DNA of 53,453 nucleotides, taken from the NCBI GenBank assembly GCA_902580855.1, contig CACHMF010000007.1, positions 1 through 53,453 on the forward strand. Direction: 5' to 3'. The stretch comes from an uncultured Bacteroidota bacterium. GTDB taxonomy: Bacteria > Bacteroidota > Bacteroidia > Flavobacteriales > UBA7312. This document shows, one piece after another, positions 34,131 through 43,351 of this stretch. The notes below the pieces were generated by a model, which saw nothing but the letters and a program-made list of their open reading frames with translations, searched no databases and was not told the origin of the DNA. The stretch's first letter is position 1. Every line of letters begins with the position of its first letter. Both the position numbers and the translations under genes were made by a program.

Positions 34131-36902
34131 ATGGAATACAATTTCAACAACATAGAGAAAAAGTGGCAAGAGCGATGGAGAGCAGAAGGAACTTATCGAG
34201 TTTCGGAGGACAGTAGTAAAGAAAAGTTTTATGTGTTGGATATGTTTCCTTACCCTTCTGGAGCAGGTCTTCATGTAGGGCACCCTCTTGGCTATATCGC
34301 CTCTGATGTGTATGCGCGTTATATGCGTCACAAAGGATATAATGTCCTTCATCCTATGGGGTACGATTCGTTTGGGATTCCTACCGAGCAATACGCTATT
34401 GAAACCGGAATACATCCTGCTGTGGCGACAGATGAAAATGTGGCGCGTTATCGACAACAATTAGATGAAATTGGTTTTTCTTTTGATTGGAGCAGAGAGG
34501 TGCGTACTTCCAATGCCGATTATTATCGTTGGACACAGTGGATTTTCAAGCAACTATTCAATTCATACTATTGTAATATTGACGATAAGGCATTGCCCAT
34601 TTCAGATCTTATTGAAGAGCTAGAGAGAAATGGAAATGTAATGGTTAAATCTCCATGTGATGAAGACACTCCTATCTTTACAGCAGAAGAATGGAAGGCT
34701 TGGAGTGAGAAAGAGCAGCAAGCAATCTTATTGAAGTATCGTTTGGCATTTTTGTCTGATGCATGGGTAAACTGGTGTGAAGGACTAGGAACTGTATTAG
34801 CCAATGATGAGGTAAAAGATGGTGTTTCAGAAAGAGGAGGATATCCTGTAGAACAAAAGTTGATGCGTCAATGGTCGCTAAGAATTACCGCATATGCAGA
34901 GCGCTTGTTGAATGATTTAGATACGCTTGATTGGAGCGATTCCATCAAAGAGATACAGCGTAATTGGATTGGAAAATCCAAAGGTGCTTCAGTATCTTTT
35001 GCAGTAGATGAACACGATACCCACATAGAGGTGTTTACTACGCGTCCAGACACTATTTTTGGAGTTAACTTTTTGGTGTTGGCGCCGGAACATGAATTGG
35101 TGCAAAGCATTACTACAGAAGCTCAAAAAGCAGAAGTAGAATCCTATGTAAAGCAAGCTTCTATGAGGTCGGAAAGAGATCGACAATCAGATGTAAAAAA
35201 CATTAGCGGAGTTTTTACAGGGGCTCATGCTATCCATCCTTTTACAGGAGAGAAAGTAGCGATTTGGATTGGTGATTATGTATTGGCTTCTTATGGTTCA
35301 GGCGCTGTGATGGCCGTTCCTTGCGGCGACCAAAGAGATTGGGATTTTGCGCAACATTTTGGTATTGACATCATCAATATTTTCCAAGATGTAGTCGTAA
35401 GAGAAGGGGCTTGTGAAGATAAATCGGCAGTGATAGGTAATTCCGATTTTTTGAGCGGCTTATCTGTAACAGAAGCCATACAAAAAGCGATTGAGGCTAT
35501 TGAAGCAAAAGGAATTGGAAAAGGTAAAACCAATTACCGATTGCGTGACGCTATTTTTAGCAGACAACGTTATTGGGGAGAGCCATTCCCAGTATACTAT
35601 AAAGGAGAAACACCTTACTTAATAGAAGGAAACAGAGCGGTAGAACTGCCTGAAGTAGATAAGTACTTGCCTACAGAAACTGGGGAGCCACCGTTGGCAA
35701 GGGCTAAGAAAGAGGACTGGAATATGTTTGATGGTGACCGAATGGAATATAGCATAATGCCAGGTTGGGCAGGTTCTTCTTGGTATTTCTTGCGCTATAT
35801 GGATCCACAAAACGAAAACGAATTTGTATCCCGAAAAAAAGCAGATTACTGGGGACAAGTTGACCTATATATTGGGGGTGCTGAGCATGCCGTGGGTCAC
35901 CTTTTATACTCACGTTTTTGGACGAAGTTCTTGTGTGATATGCGCTTCATTGGGTTTAACGAGCCTTTCAAGAAAATGATTAACCAAGGGATGATTTTAG
36001 GTCGTTCTAACTTTGTATATCGTGTCAAGGATAGCAACACCTTTGTGACTTTCGAAAAACGCAAAGAACACAAAACAGCCCGTTTGCATGTGGATATCAA
36101 TATGGTCAATAATGATGTCTTGGACATGGAGGCTTTTAAAAAGTGGAGAAGCGAATTTGCCGATGCAGAATTTATCTTGAATGATAACGGACAATACACT
36201 TGTGGACACGAAATAGAAAAGATGTCCAAATCCAAATACAATGTGCAAACGCCAGATGACTTAATTGAGAAGTTTGGTGCCGATACCCTAAGGATGTACG
36301 AAATGTTCTTAGGTCCATTGGAGCAGTCTAAGCCATGGGACACTAAAGGGATTAACGGAGTACATAATTTCTTGCGCAAGCTTTGGCGCTTAATGCATGA
36401 TTCGGATAACAAATTTTTTGTTTCGGAAGAAATGCCTAATAAAGCCGAGCTGAAATCACTGCACAAGACCATTAAAAAAGCGTGTGAAGACATTGAGCGC
36501 TACTCTTTTAATACGGTTGTTAGCACGCTAATGATTTGTGTGAATGAACTAAACGACTTGAAGTGTAACAAGCGCACTATTATGAATGATTTGGTGATAT
36601 TACTTTCTCCTTATGCACCACATATAGCTGAGGAACTTTGGGAAAAGCTTGGACATTCTAATTCAGTGACACAGGCGACTCTTCCTGTTTTTGATGCCGC
36701 ACACTTACAAGAAGATGCCATTACTTATCCTGTTTCATTTAATGGAAAGATGCGGTTTAAAATAGAGTTGGATGCCAACTTAGGTGAAGAAGAGGTAAAA
36801 GCAGCGGTAATGGCACATGAAAAGACAGCACAATATTTAGAAGGTAAAATACCCAAGCGTGTAATTGTAGTACTTAACAAAATTGTGAATTTAGTATTAT
36901 GA
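34131..36902 (+). CDS. leuS: leucyl-tRNA synthetase
   Basis: A 923-aa class Ia leucine-tRNA ligase. The HIGH motif is HVGH in FPYPSGAGLHVGHPLGY and the KMSKS motif is in EIEKMSKSKYNVQTPD. The CP1 editing domain (about residues 285-480, with TTRPDTIFGVNFLVLAPEH and the GSGAVMAVPCGDQRDWDFA block) is intact, so proofreading is expected. Length is at the long end of the bacterial range because of insertions near residues 150-220 and 630-680, as in other Bacteroidota. It is monocistronic; I see no strong terminator after it. Confidence 0.97.
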   Translation: MEYNFNNIEKKWQERWRAEGTYRVSEDSSKEKFYVLDMFPYPSGAGLHVGHPLGYIASDVYARYMRHKGYNVLHPMGYDSFGIPTEQYAIETGIHPAVATDENVARYRQQLDEIGFSFDWSREVRTSNADYYRWTQWIFKQLFNSYYCNIDDKALPISDLIEELERNGNVMVKSPCDEDTPIFTAEEWKAWSEKEQQAILLKYRLAFLSDAWVNWCEGLGTVLANDEVKDGVSERGGYPVEQKLMRQWSLRITAYAERLLNDLDTLDWSDSIKEIQRNWIGKSKGASVSFAVDEHDTHIEVFTTRPDTIFGVNFLVLAPEHELVQSITTEAQKAEVESYVKQASMRSERDRQSDVKNISGVFTGAHAIHPFTGEKVAIWIGDYVLASYGSGAVMAVPCGDQRDWDFAQHFGIDIINIFQDVVVREGACEDKSAVIGNSDFLSGLSVTEAIQKAIEAIEAKGIGKGKTNYRLRDAIFSRQRYWGEPFPVYYKGETPYLIEGNRAVELPEVDKYLPTETGEPPLARAKKEDWNMFDGDRMEYSIMPGWAGSSWYFLRYMDPQNENEFVSRKKADYWGQVDLYIGGAEHAVGHLLYSRFWTKFLCDMRFIGFNEPFKKMINQGMILGRSNFVYRVKDSNTFVTFEKRKEHKTARLHVDINMVNNDVLDMEAFKKWRSEFADAEFILNDNGQYTCGHEIEKMSKSKYNVQTPDDLIEKFGADTLRMYEMFLGPLEQSKPWDTKGINGVHNFLRKLWRLMHDSDNKFFVSEEMPNKAELKSLHKTIKKACEDIERYSFNTVVSTLMICVNELNDLKCNKRTIMNDLVILLSPYAPHIAEELWEKLGHSNSVTQATLPVFDAAHLQEDAITYPVSFNGKMRFKIELDANLGEEEVKAAVMAHEKTAQYLEGKIPKRVIVVLNKIVNLVL

Positions 36903-36996
36903 TTTATGCTATATATAGTGCACACTTTAAAATATGATCTTATTTTATAAAAGTTAAATTGAGAAGCATCTATACTTTATCTACAGATTTTTTGCT

Positions 36997-37128
36997 TTAG
37001 CACCATATAACTACAATATTAGATCCGCCTTTTTCTTTTTCTTCCATTATAAGTTTATTTTTTTCATTAGTTTTTTGAAACCCTTTTTTAAATTTAGATT
37101 TCAGATTAACTAAACTAATGCGCATCAT
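36997..37128 (-). CDS. possible 43-aa peptide gene
   Basis: A short minus-strand ORF not in the track, with tandem ATGATG start codons: MMRISLVNLKSKFKKGF..., then a charged stretch EEKEKGG and a short end SNIVVIWC. It begins 38 nt after the SRPBCC gene stop and could be cotranscribed with it. The Lys-rich body, a GG pair and a short hydrophobic Cys-ended tail resemble a double-glycine-type precursor peptide in outline only. No transporter or peptidase partner is near. Chance occurrence in AT-rich DNA is quite possible. The rest of 36903-37166 shows nothing else. Confidence 0.3.
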   Translation of the reverse strand: MMRISLVNLKSKFKKGFQKTNEKNKLIMEEKEKGGSNIVVIWC

Positions 37129-37166
37129 TTTATTTTAGAGACACAGCATGAGATACTGACTAAGTC

Positions 37167-37628
37167 CTATTTATTAAATTTCTCATCCATTACCTTGTAT
37201 CGGTAATCAAAGATATTCTTCAGTTGTTTTTTTATGAAAAAAGTATTGGCAATATCACCAACTATTCCAAAGGGGGGTATATAAGTAACAATATCAGTCA
37301 TTAAGACACCGTCATTTTGTTCTTCAAAAATGTGCTGATGATGCCACATATTGTAAGGTCCCATTCGTTGTTCATCAATAAAAAAGGATTTATCTTTTAC
37401 TTGTGTAATTTCTGTTAACCAATTCATTTTAATATTTAAAATGGGAGAAACTTCGTAGGCAATAATCATGCCAGGATACATTTTCTCAGGTAAATTTTTT
37501 GATGTAATATTAAACAACATGTAGTCGGGAGTTATCTCTTTTAGATTAGCAGGTGAAGAAGCAAAATCCCAAATAGTATCAATATCTGTTTTAAGAAATT
37601 GTTTTATTCGAAGTTGATAGTGCGACAT
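37167..37628 (-). CDS. SRPBCC family protein
   Basis: A 153-aa START/Bet v1-like fold protein (polyketide cyclase/ligand-binding superfamily). The N-terminal IKQFLKTDIDTIWDFASSPANLKEITPDYM and the MWHHQHIFEEQNDGVLMTDIVTY strand pattern are typical of a subgroup often annotated as cell-division-inhibitor-like and found near photolyase genes in Bacteroidota. The ligand is unknown. The striking point is upstream: a 15-bp perfect inverted repeat with the same half-sites as that in front of the YceI gene. Confidence 0.82.
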   Translation of the reverse strand: MSHYQLRIKQFLKTDIDTIWDFASSPANLKEITPDYMLFNITSKNLPEKMYPGMIIAYEVSPILNIKMNWLTEITQVKDKSFFIDEQRMGPYNMWHHQHIFEEQNDGVLMTDIVTYIPPFGIVGDIANTFFIKKQLKNIFDYRYKVMDEKFNK

Positions 37629-37662
37629 AATTATAAAATTGTTTTTTTTAATTGAATTATAC

Positions 37663-37698
37663 CTTTGTATAGTTTTTGTAAATAAAAACTATACAAAG
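37663..37698. promoter_or_regulatory. 15-bp inverted-repeat operator before SRPBCC gene
   Basis: Perfect arms CTTTGTATAGTTTTT (37663-37677) and AAAAACTATACAAAG (37684-37698) with a 6-nt centre. Within the left arm and centre, TTTGTA also repeats directly after 11 bp (37664 and 37675). The outer edges are part of outward-complete -7 boxes on both strands (TACCTTTG plus, TAACTTTG minus). No T-tract suggests a terminator. A protein binding here would control SRPBCC and perhaps the divergent tdo-like gene. Confidence 0.65.
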
Positions 37699-37701
37699 TT
37701 A
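37694..37701 (-). promoter_or_regulatory. -7 box of SRPBCC gene
   Basis: TAACTTTG on the minus strand, an exact TAnnTTTG match overlapping the outer end of the inverted repeat, 65 nt before the ATG. The predicted start of transcription lies inside the inverted repeat. Confidence 0.45.
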
Positions 37702-37867
37702 CATAAAACAAATCAAAATCAGTAATAGTTAATGGGACTATAATTTTAAATTAGTTTATTTAAGAATTAATCTAAAAAAAATGTGTTAAAACCCTGTCAA
37801 TAACTCCTTTTTGTAGCTTATCCATTTCATGTAAATTTTGATAAATTGCAAGTATAAATCTCAGGAC

Positions 37868-38863
37868 ATGGAATGGAGTGATGAAATTAAAGGAAAGGTA
37901 GAAAAGCTAGAGAAAAAATATGCTGCATCGGGTCAAGATTTAGGCTCTTACCTTGATGGTTTGTTGTACACTAATCCCTTACATTATTGGGACTACACCT
38001 GTATAGATACACTATTAAGCTTGCAGCATCCCAAAACTGATTTTCCTGATGAGGAAATCTTTATCATTTACCATCAAATTACAGAGTTATACTTTAAATT
38101 AGCACTAAATGAGATTGAGCAAATAGCTCACAATGGAAAAAATATTTCGAATGAAGGACAAGATTTAGGTTGGAAGAATCGTTTGGAAGTAGAATTTTTT
38201 ATCGCTCGTGTAAAGCGTATTAATAATTATTTTGAGGCGCTTTCGAAATCTTTTGGTATCATGGTACACGGCATGGAGAAAGAACAATTTTTGAAATTTC
38301 GCATGTCTTTGTTACCAGCCAGTGGGTTTCAATCGGCTCAATATCGAATGATAGAAATCTGTACAACAGACATCAATAATCTTACACAAAAAGACATTCG
38401 TGACTCTCTTAAAGGAAAGCCGATTTCAGAGCAGGCGCAGCATTTTTATTGGATGGAAGGATCGATAGAAGTCGAGACGGGTAAAAAAACCCAAATGCTA
38501 GAAAATTTCGTAAAGAAATATATGGATAAGTTTATTCAAACTGCTGAAGCATATAAGGGTAAAAACTTGTTAGCAAAATACCAATCGTTAACAGTTGAGG
38601 AGCAACAAAATGAAGTACTCATTACCGAGCTTCGTCAGTTAGATTTAAATATTAATGTTAACTGGCCATTGGTACATTATAAATCAGCTGTTCGTTATTT
38701 AAGTCAAGACAAAAATGATGTGCGTGCAACAGGAGGAACTAATTGGCAAAAGTATTTACCTCCTCGTTTTCAGAAACGCATTTTCTTTCCAGGGCTTTGG
38801 TCGGAAGAGGAACAAGAAAATTGGGGAAGACAATGGGTGTTAAACGCACTAAAAGGCGTATAA
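37868..38863 (+). CDS. tryptophan 2,3-dioxygenase family protein
   Basis: A 331-aa haem dioxygenase-like protein. Recognisable TDO blocks are EIFIIYHQITELYFKLALNEI, FRMSLLPASGFQSAQYRMIEI and the late NWPLVHYKSAVRYL with a likely haem-ligating His, then ATGGTNWQKYLPP. Active enzymes open the indole ring of Trp to N-formylkynurenine; this Bacteroidota branch differs from the classical enzyme, so activity is inferred. The ORF track starts at a TTG ten codons earlier; ATG MEWSDEIKGK is preferred. The stop is followed directly by the M23 gene ATG. Upstream, 37702-37867 shows no clear promoter. Confidence 0.85.
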   Translation: MEWSDEIKGKVEKLEKKYAASGQDLGSYLDGLLYTNPLHYWDYTCIDTLLSLQHPKTDFPDEEIFIIYHQITELYFKLALNEIEQIAHNGKNISNEGQDLGWKNRLEVEFFIARVKRINNYFEALSKSFGIMVHGMEKEQFLKFRMSLLPASGFQSAQYRMIEICTTDINNLTQKDIRDSLKGKPISEQAQHFYWMEGSIEVETGKKTQMLENFVKKYMDKFIQTAEAYKGKNLLAKYQSLTVEEQQNEVLITELRQLDLNINVNWPLVHYKSAVRYLSQDKNDVRATGGTNWQKYLPPRFQKRIFFPGLWSEEEQENWGRQWVLNALKGV

Positions 38864-40102
38864 ATGAGTGATTGGAATATGTTTCTGAAGACGTTTTTCG
38901 TCGGTTTTATTTTTATTTGTTTAGTTGCTTGTGGCAATGGTAATAGTTTGGAAAAAACAATTGAAGTGCCGGTGCAAACTTATGAATACGGTATAGCTGT
39001 TGATTCTTTTTCGGTAGTGAAAGGACAGGTAGAGCCTGGACAAACGCTTGGAGCTATTCTGTATCTACATCACATTGATCATCCAAAAATTGATAAGATT
39101 GTAAGAGCATCTAAAGATGTTTTTGATTTTCGTACAGCCCGTGCTGGAAAAAACTATACGGTGTTATGTAGCAATGATTCTGCTGAAATAGCGAAGTGCT
39201 TTATATATGAGGAGTCTTCTACCGATTATGTAGTGTTCGATTTCCGCGATTCTATTTATGTATACAGAGGTCAAAAAGAAATTGACGTACGAATTCGTGA
39301 GGCTAGTGGTCATATAGAATCTTCTTTATGGAATGCTTTGATGGCTAGTAATATGAGTCCTGCCTTAGTAATGGAGCTTTCAAGTATTTACGCTTGGACT
39401 ATCGATTTTTTCCGAATCCAAAAGGGAGATCATTTCAGGGTGGTTTATGAAGAGAAATATGTAGAGGATGAGTTTATAGGAATCGGTCGTATTTGGGCGT
39501 CAGAGTTCAATCACTCAAATGAAGATTTTTATGCTTTCTACTTTCAGGAAGATGAAAACTTTGGTGATTACTTTGATGAAAATGGAGGGACGTTGCGTAA
39601 GGCATTTTTACGTGCTCCATTAAATTATTCTCGCATCAGTTCTCGCTATAGTAAGCGTAGAAGACACCCTGTAACAGGTCGTGTAAAACCACATTTAGGA
39701 ACTGACTACGCAGCCCCAAAAGGAACACCTATTTTATCTACTGCTAATGGAACAGTAACAGAAGCGCGCTACAAAAAAAATAACGGTAATTATGTTAAAG
39801 TACGCCACAACAGTACTTATACCACGCAGTATTTGCATATGAGTAAAATCAAATCGGGTATCAAGCCTGGAGTATTCGTGAAGCAAGGCGAAGTGATTGG
39901 TTATGTAGGAAGCACAGGACTTGCCACAGGACCTCATGTTTGTTATCGTTTTTGGAAAAATGGTGTACAAGTTGACCCTTACAAACAAAAGCTTCCTCCA
40001 TCAGACCCTGTAAAAGAAGAAAATCGAGCGGCTTACGAAGTAGTAAAAGATAGTATGATGCTAGTTTTACAAGAGATTCCTTTAGAAATTACTACTGAAT
40101 AA
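38864..40102 (+). CDS. M23 peptidoglycan metallopeptidase lipoprotein
   Basis: A 412-aa murein endopeptidase-like lipoprotein. The signal ends in LVAC, a clear lipobox. An N-terminal LysM/OapA-like region (GQVEPGQTLGAILY) precedes the M23 (LytM) domain at about residues 255-375. Zinc ligands H277 and D281 are in PHLGTDYAA, and the third block is GPHVCYRF, where the usual HxH is HxC (H358, C360). The catalytic His is kept and Cys replaces the zinc His. I believe this occurs in related Bacteroidota proteins, so activity is still likely. It has zero spacing after the tdo-like gene. Confidence 0.9.
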   Translation: MSDWNMFLKTFFVGFIFICLVACGNGNSLEKTIEVPVQTYEYGIAVDSFSVVKGQVEPGQTLGAILYLHHIDHPKIDKIVRASKDVFDFRTARAGKNYTVLCSNDSAEIAKCFIYEESSTDYVVFDFRDSIYVYRGQKEIDVRIREASGHIESSLWNALMASNMSPALVMELSSIYAWTIDFFRIQKGDHFRVVYEEKYVEDEFIGIGRIWASEFNHSNEDFYAFYFQEDENFGDYFDENGGTLRKAFLRAPLNYSRISSRYSKRRRHPVTGRVKPHLGTDYAAPKGTPILSTANGTVTEARYKKNNGNYVKVRHNSTYTTQYLHMSKIKSGIKPGVFVKQGEVIGYVGSTGLATGPHVCYRFWKNGVQVDPYKQKLPPSDPVKEENRAAYEVVKDSMMLVLQEIPLEITTE

Positions 40103-40162
40103 GTAATCCTTCTGCTTAGACATTCGGAGATTAGCATGCAATAACGTAATTTAGCTAACGAC

Positions 40163-43100
40163 ATGCGCTTATTATTACTCATTACATCAATTTTATGTAG
40201 CCCATTTTCTTGGGCGGATGCACCTTATTTTATTAAGAATAAAGGACAGTGGAATCAGCAAGCTATAGCAAAAGCAGATATTCCAGGAGGCGCTATTTTT
40301 TTAGAAGATAAAGCAATCACCTATCATTTTATTAACCAAAGTCACCTAGCACATGCGCATGATAAAAAAGAAGTTTACGAAGAATTAAACGGTCATGCAA
40401 TACAGTGGCGATTTGTCAATAGTCAAAAAGCAAAAATCAGTTATGGAAATCCTAAAGAAGGGCGCTTGCATTATTTTGTAAGTGGAATTTCGGCTTCTAA
40501 TTTACAACGCTATCAAGAAGTGATTTATAAAGGAGTTTATCATAAAATAGATTACAGAATTTACACTTATGGTGATGGCTTAAAGTATGATTGGGTGGTA
40601 GCCCCTAGAGCAAATCCTAACAAAATACGAATGGAGTTGGAAGGGGTTGAAGATGTTTTTTTACTAGAGGGAAGACTACATATTAGAACTTCTGTAAACG
40701 AGATTATAGAAGAAAAGCCTTTTGCATATCAATACATTAACGGACAAAAAGTGGAGGTGGCTTGCTCATTTGTTTGGAGGCAAAACAAACTATCTTTCGA
40801 TTTCCCAAATGGCTATGATAAATCCAAAGAATTAGTAATTGATCCTATCTTAATATTCTCTTCGTATTCAGGTTCTACAGCCAATAACTTTGGCTACACT
40901 GCTACTTATGATGATTATGGTTTTTTATATTCGGGAGGGACCTCTTTTAATATTGGATATCCTACAACATTTGGGGCATATTCAATCAACTATAACGGAG
41001 GAATAGGAGGTACAGATATTGTATTAAGTAAATACGATACTACCGGAACATTTTTGCTGTACTCAACTTATTTGGGAGGCGCAGGAGATGAGGTGCCACA
41101 TAGTTTAATCGTTCATGAGAATGAGCTATATATGATGGGGACTTCAGGTTCTAATGACTTTCCAACAACAATTGGTTGTTTTGATAATACCTTTAATGGT
41201 GGAACTCCTTTAGCTGCAGGGGGAGTTGGTATTAATTATAGTAATGGTTGTGATATTGTTGTCAGTCGATTTTCTACTGATGGCTCACAGCTTTTATCTT
41301 CCACATACATTGGAGGAAGCTTTAATGACGGTTTCAATAGCGCAAATGATTTAAGATACAACTATGCCGATCAAATGCGTGGTGAAATTGATTTTGACAG
41401 TCAGGGTAATTGTTACATTGCATCTAGTACACAGTCTAACGATTTTCCAATTGTTAGTAGTTTAATACAACCTGTTCTTCAAGGCGTGCAAGATGGTGTT
41501 ATAGTAAAAATGGATAGTGACCTAACTAGTATTCAATGGAGTAGTTTTTGGGGAGGATCAAATAATGATGCGATTTACTCATTATCTTTTAATTCTTTAG
41601 ATGAAATTTTTGTTTGTGGAGGAACTAAGTCTAGCAACTTTCAAACCACTGCTGATGCACACGAATCAGACTATATTGGAGGTAGTGTAGATGCTTTTGT
41701 TAGTCGATTTAGTCAAGATGGAAGTAGTTTATTGAACTCTACTTTTTTCGGTTCAGAAGAGTATGACCAAGCATATTTTATTGAGCTAGATGCTACCGAT
41801 TCTGTTTATATTTATGGACAAACATTAGCACCGGCTAATACACTTATTTATAATGCAGCTTTTGCAGAACCTAATAGTGGACAGTTTGTAGCAAAGTTCA
41901 GTGAAGATTTATCTGTTTTGGAATTCTCTACGGTTTTTGGGTCAAGTTCAGGCGCAATAGATATTTCACCAACAGCTTTTTTGGTAGATGTTTGTAACCG
42001 TATATATTGTTCTGGTTGGGGTGGAAAAACAAATGATATTGTAAATGGAGGGCCAGGTGGACATACGGCTGACCTAACAACCACTAATGGAGCTTTTCAA
42101 GAGACAACCGATAGTAGTGATTTTTACCTAATAATTATAGAAGATAATGCCAATACGCTTTCTTATGCGACTTTCTTTGGAGGTAACTTAGCTGCCGAAC
42201 ATGTGGATGGTGGAACAAGTAGGTTTGATAGGAAAGGAGTGGTGTATCAATCTGTGTGTGCGGGTTGTGGTGGATTTTCAGACTTTCCCACTACACCAGG
42301 AGCTGTTTCTACCACCAATAATGCGTCTTGTAACAATGCTGTTTTTAAGTTTGACCCAGAATTTCCTTTAACAATTGCCAACTTTACAGCACCAGATGTT
42401 ACTTGTGATAATGAAGTGCAATTCAACAATTTGAGTTTTGGAAACAACACTTATTGGTGGGATTTTGGCGATGGACAAAATTCATCAGTAGAAAATCCAA
42501 ATCATATTTATGTAAACCCTGGAATTTATGAGGTAAAGCTTTACACAAGTGATCCAAACTCATGTAATTTACTAGATAGCATAAGTAAGTATGTAGAAAT
42601 ACGAACGCATCAATCACAGCAGTTAGATAGTTTATTTATCTGTAAAGGAGAAACTGTTCAATTGGACTTCTCAACGCAAGTAGATTTCACTTATAATTGG
42701 AATCCATCGTTATATTTAGATGATCCAAATAGCATTAGTCCAATTGCACAACCGGAAGACAGTATTCATTATTACTTAATTGGAAATTTAGGAGATTGTT
42801 ATGATACGCTTTCTCAACACATTGCTGTTTTTGAAGTACCTTTAGAAATTGCTGCTCATCAGGAAATTTGTGGTAACCCTATTTGGCTTTTTGCAGAATC
42901 TAATGATGAGGCATCTTTAAAATGGTCTGTAAGTCCTACTTTTTCAGCGCCACAAAATGATAGTTTATTAGCTTTTTATCCGGGGAACTATTATGTAAAA
43001 GCAGAACAATATGGTTGCCAAACATTAGGGGCTACAGAAGTACGTTTAAGTCCAGATTGTTGTACAGAAGATAAAATCAAAATACCTAATGCATTTAGTC

Positions 43101-43351
43101 CAAATGGTGATGGGCAAAATGACACATTCTTCATTAAAGACGATTCTAATATTATAGAGTATCTGGAGTTAAAAATTTTCAATAGGTGGGGTCAGAAAGT
43201 ATTTCAAACTTCAAATAAACACGAAGCCTGGGATGGTTACTTTCAAGAAAAATTATTGAACACAGCAGTTTTTGATTATCATTTAAACATTAGGTGTATA
43301 GGCGGTCAAGAATCCTTCTTTAAAAAAGGAGACATAACATTGATTCGATGA
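40163..43351 (+). CDS. large T9SS surface protein, gliding-motility C-terminal domain
   Basis: A 1062-aa secreted protein. It has a signal peptide (residues 1-18) and an N-terminal DUF7948-like region (about 20-230, PYFIKNKGQWN...). A beta-propeller of SBBP-type repeats (about 235-700) follows, with repeated blocks such as LSKYDTTGTFLLYSTYLGG and VSRFSTDGSQLLSSTYIGG. A PKD domain (about 740-815, WWDFGDGQNSSVENPNHIY) precedes a type B sorting domain (about 973-1062, IPNAFSPNGDGQNDTFFI, LKIFNRWGQKVF). Type B proteins are exported by T9SS and often need a cognate PorP/SprF protein, which is the next gene (ATGA overlap). Probably an adhesin or surface-layer protein. Confidence 0.9.
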   Translation: MRLLLLITSILCSPFSWADAPYFIKNKGQWNQQAIAKADIPGGAIFLEDKAITYHFINQSHLAHAHDKKEVYEELNGHAIQWRFVNSQKAKISYGNPKEGRLHYFVSGISASNLQRYQEVIYKGVYHKIDYRIYTYGDGLKYDWVVAPRANPNKIRMELEGVEDVFLLEGRLHIRTSVNEIIEEKPFAYQYINGQKVEVACSFVWRQNKLSFDFPNGYDKSKELVIDPILIFSSYSGSTANNFGYTATYDDYGFLYSGGTSFNIGYPTTFGAYSINYNGGIGGTDIVLSKYDTTGTFLLYSTYLGGAGDEVPHSLIVHENELYMMGTSGSNDFPTTIGCFDNTFNGGTPLAAGGVGINYSNGCDIVVSRFSTDGSQLLSSTYIGGSFNDGFNSANDLRYNYADQMRGEIDFDSQGNCYIASSTQSNDFPIVSSLIQPVLQGVQDGVIVKMDSDLTSIQWSSFWGGSNNDAIYSLSFNSLDEIFVCGGTKSSNFQTTADAHESDYIGGSVDAFVSRFSQDGSSLLNSTFFGSEEYDQAYFIELDATDSVYIYGQTLAPANTLIYNAAFAEPNSGQFVAKFSEDLSVLEFSTVFGSSSGAIDISPTAFLVDVCNRIYCSGWGGKTNDIVNGGPGGHTADLTTTNGAFQETTDSSDFYLIIIEDNANTLSYATFFGGNLAAEHVDGGTSRFDRKGVVYQSVCAGCGGFSDFPTTPGAVSTTNNASCNNAVFKFDPEFPLTIANFTAPDVTCDNEVQFNNLSFGNNTYWWDFGDGQNSSVENPNHIYVNPGIYEVKLYTSDPNSCNLLDSISKYVEIRTHQSQQLDSLFICKGETVQLDFSTQVDFTYNWNPSLYLDDPNSISPIAQPEDSIHYYLIGNLGDCYDTLSQHIAVFEVPLEIAAHQEICGNPIWLFAESNDEASLKWSVSPTFSAPQNDSLLAFYPGNYYVKAEQYGCQTLGATEVRLSPDCCTEDKIKIPNAFSPNGDGQNDTFFIKDDSNIIEYLELKIFNRWGQKVFQTSNKHEAWDGYFQEKLLNTAVFDYHLNIRCIGGQESFFKKGDITLIR

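Noticed and set aside
35897-36493. 198-aa minus-strand ORF inside leuS
   Set aside because: Long only because leuS lacks stop-rich codons on the reverse strand; no recognisable domain and fully inside a strong gene.
36909-36918. CTATATATAG palindrome after leuS
   Set aside because: Low-complexity A/T palindrome without T-tract or promoter features.
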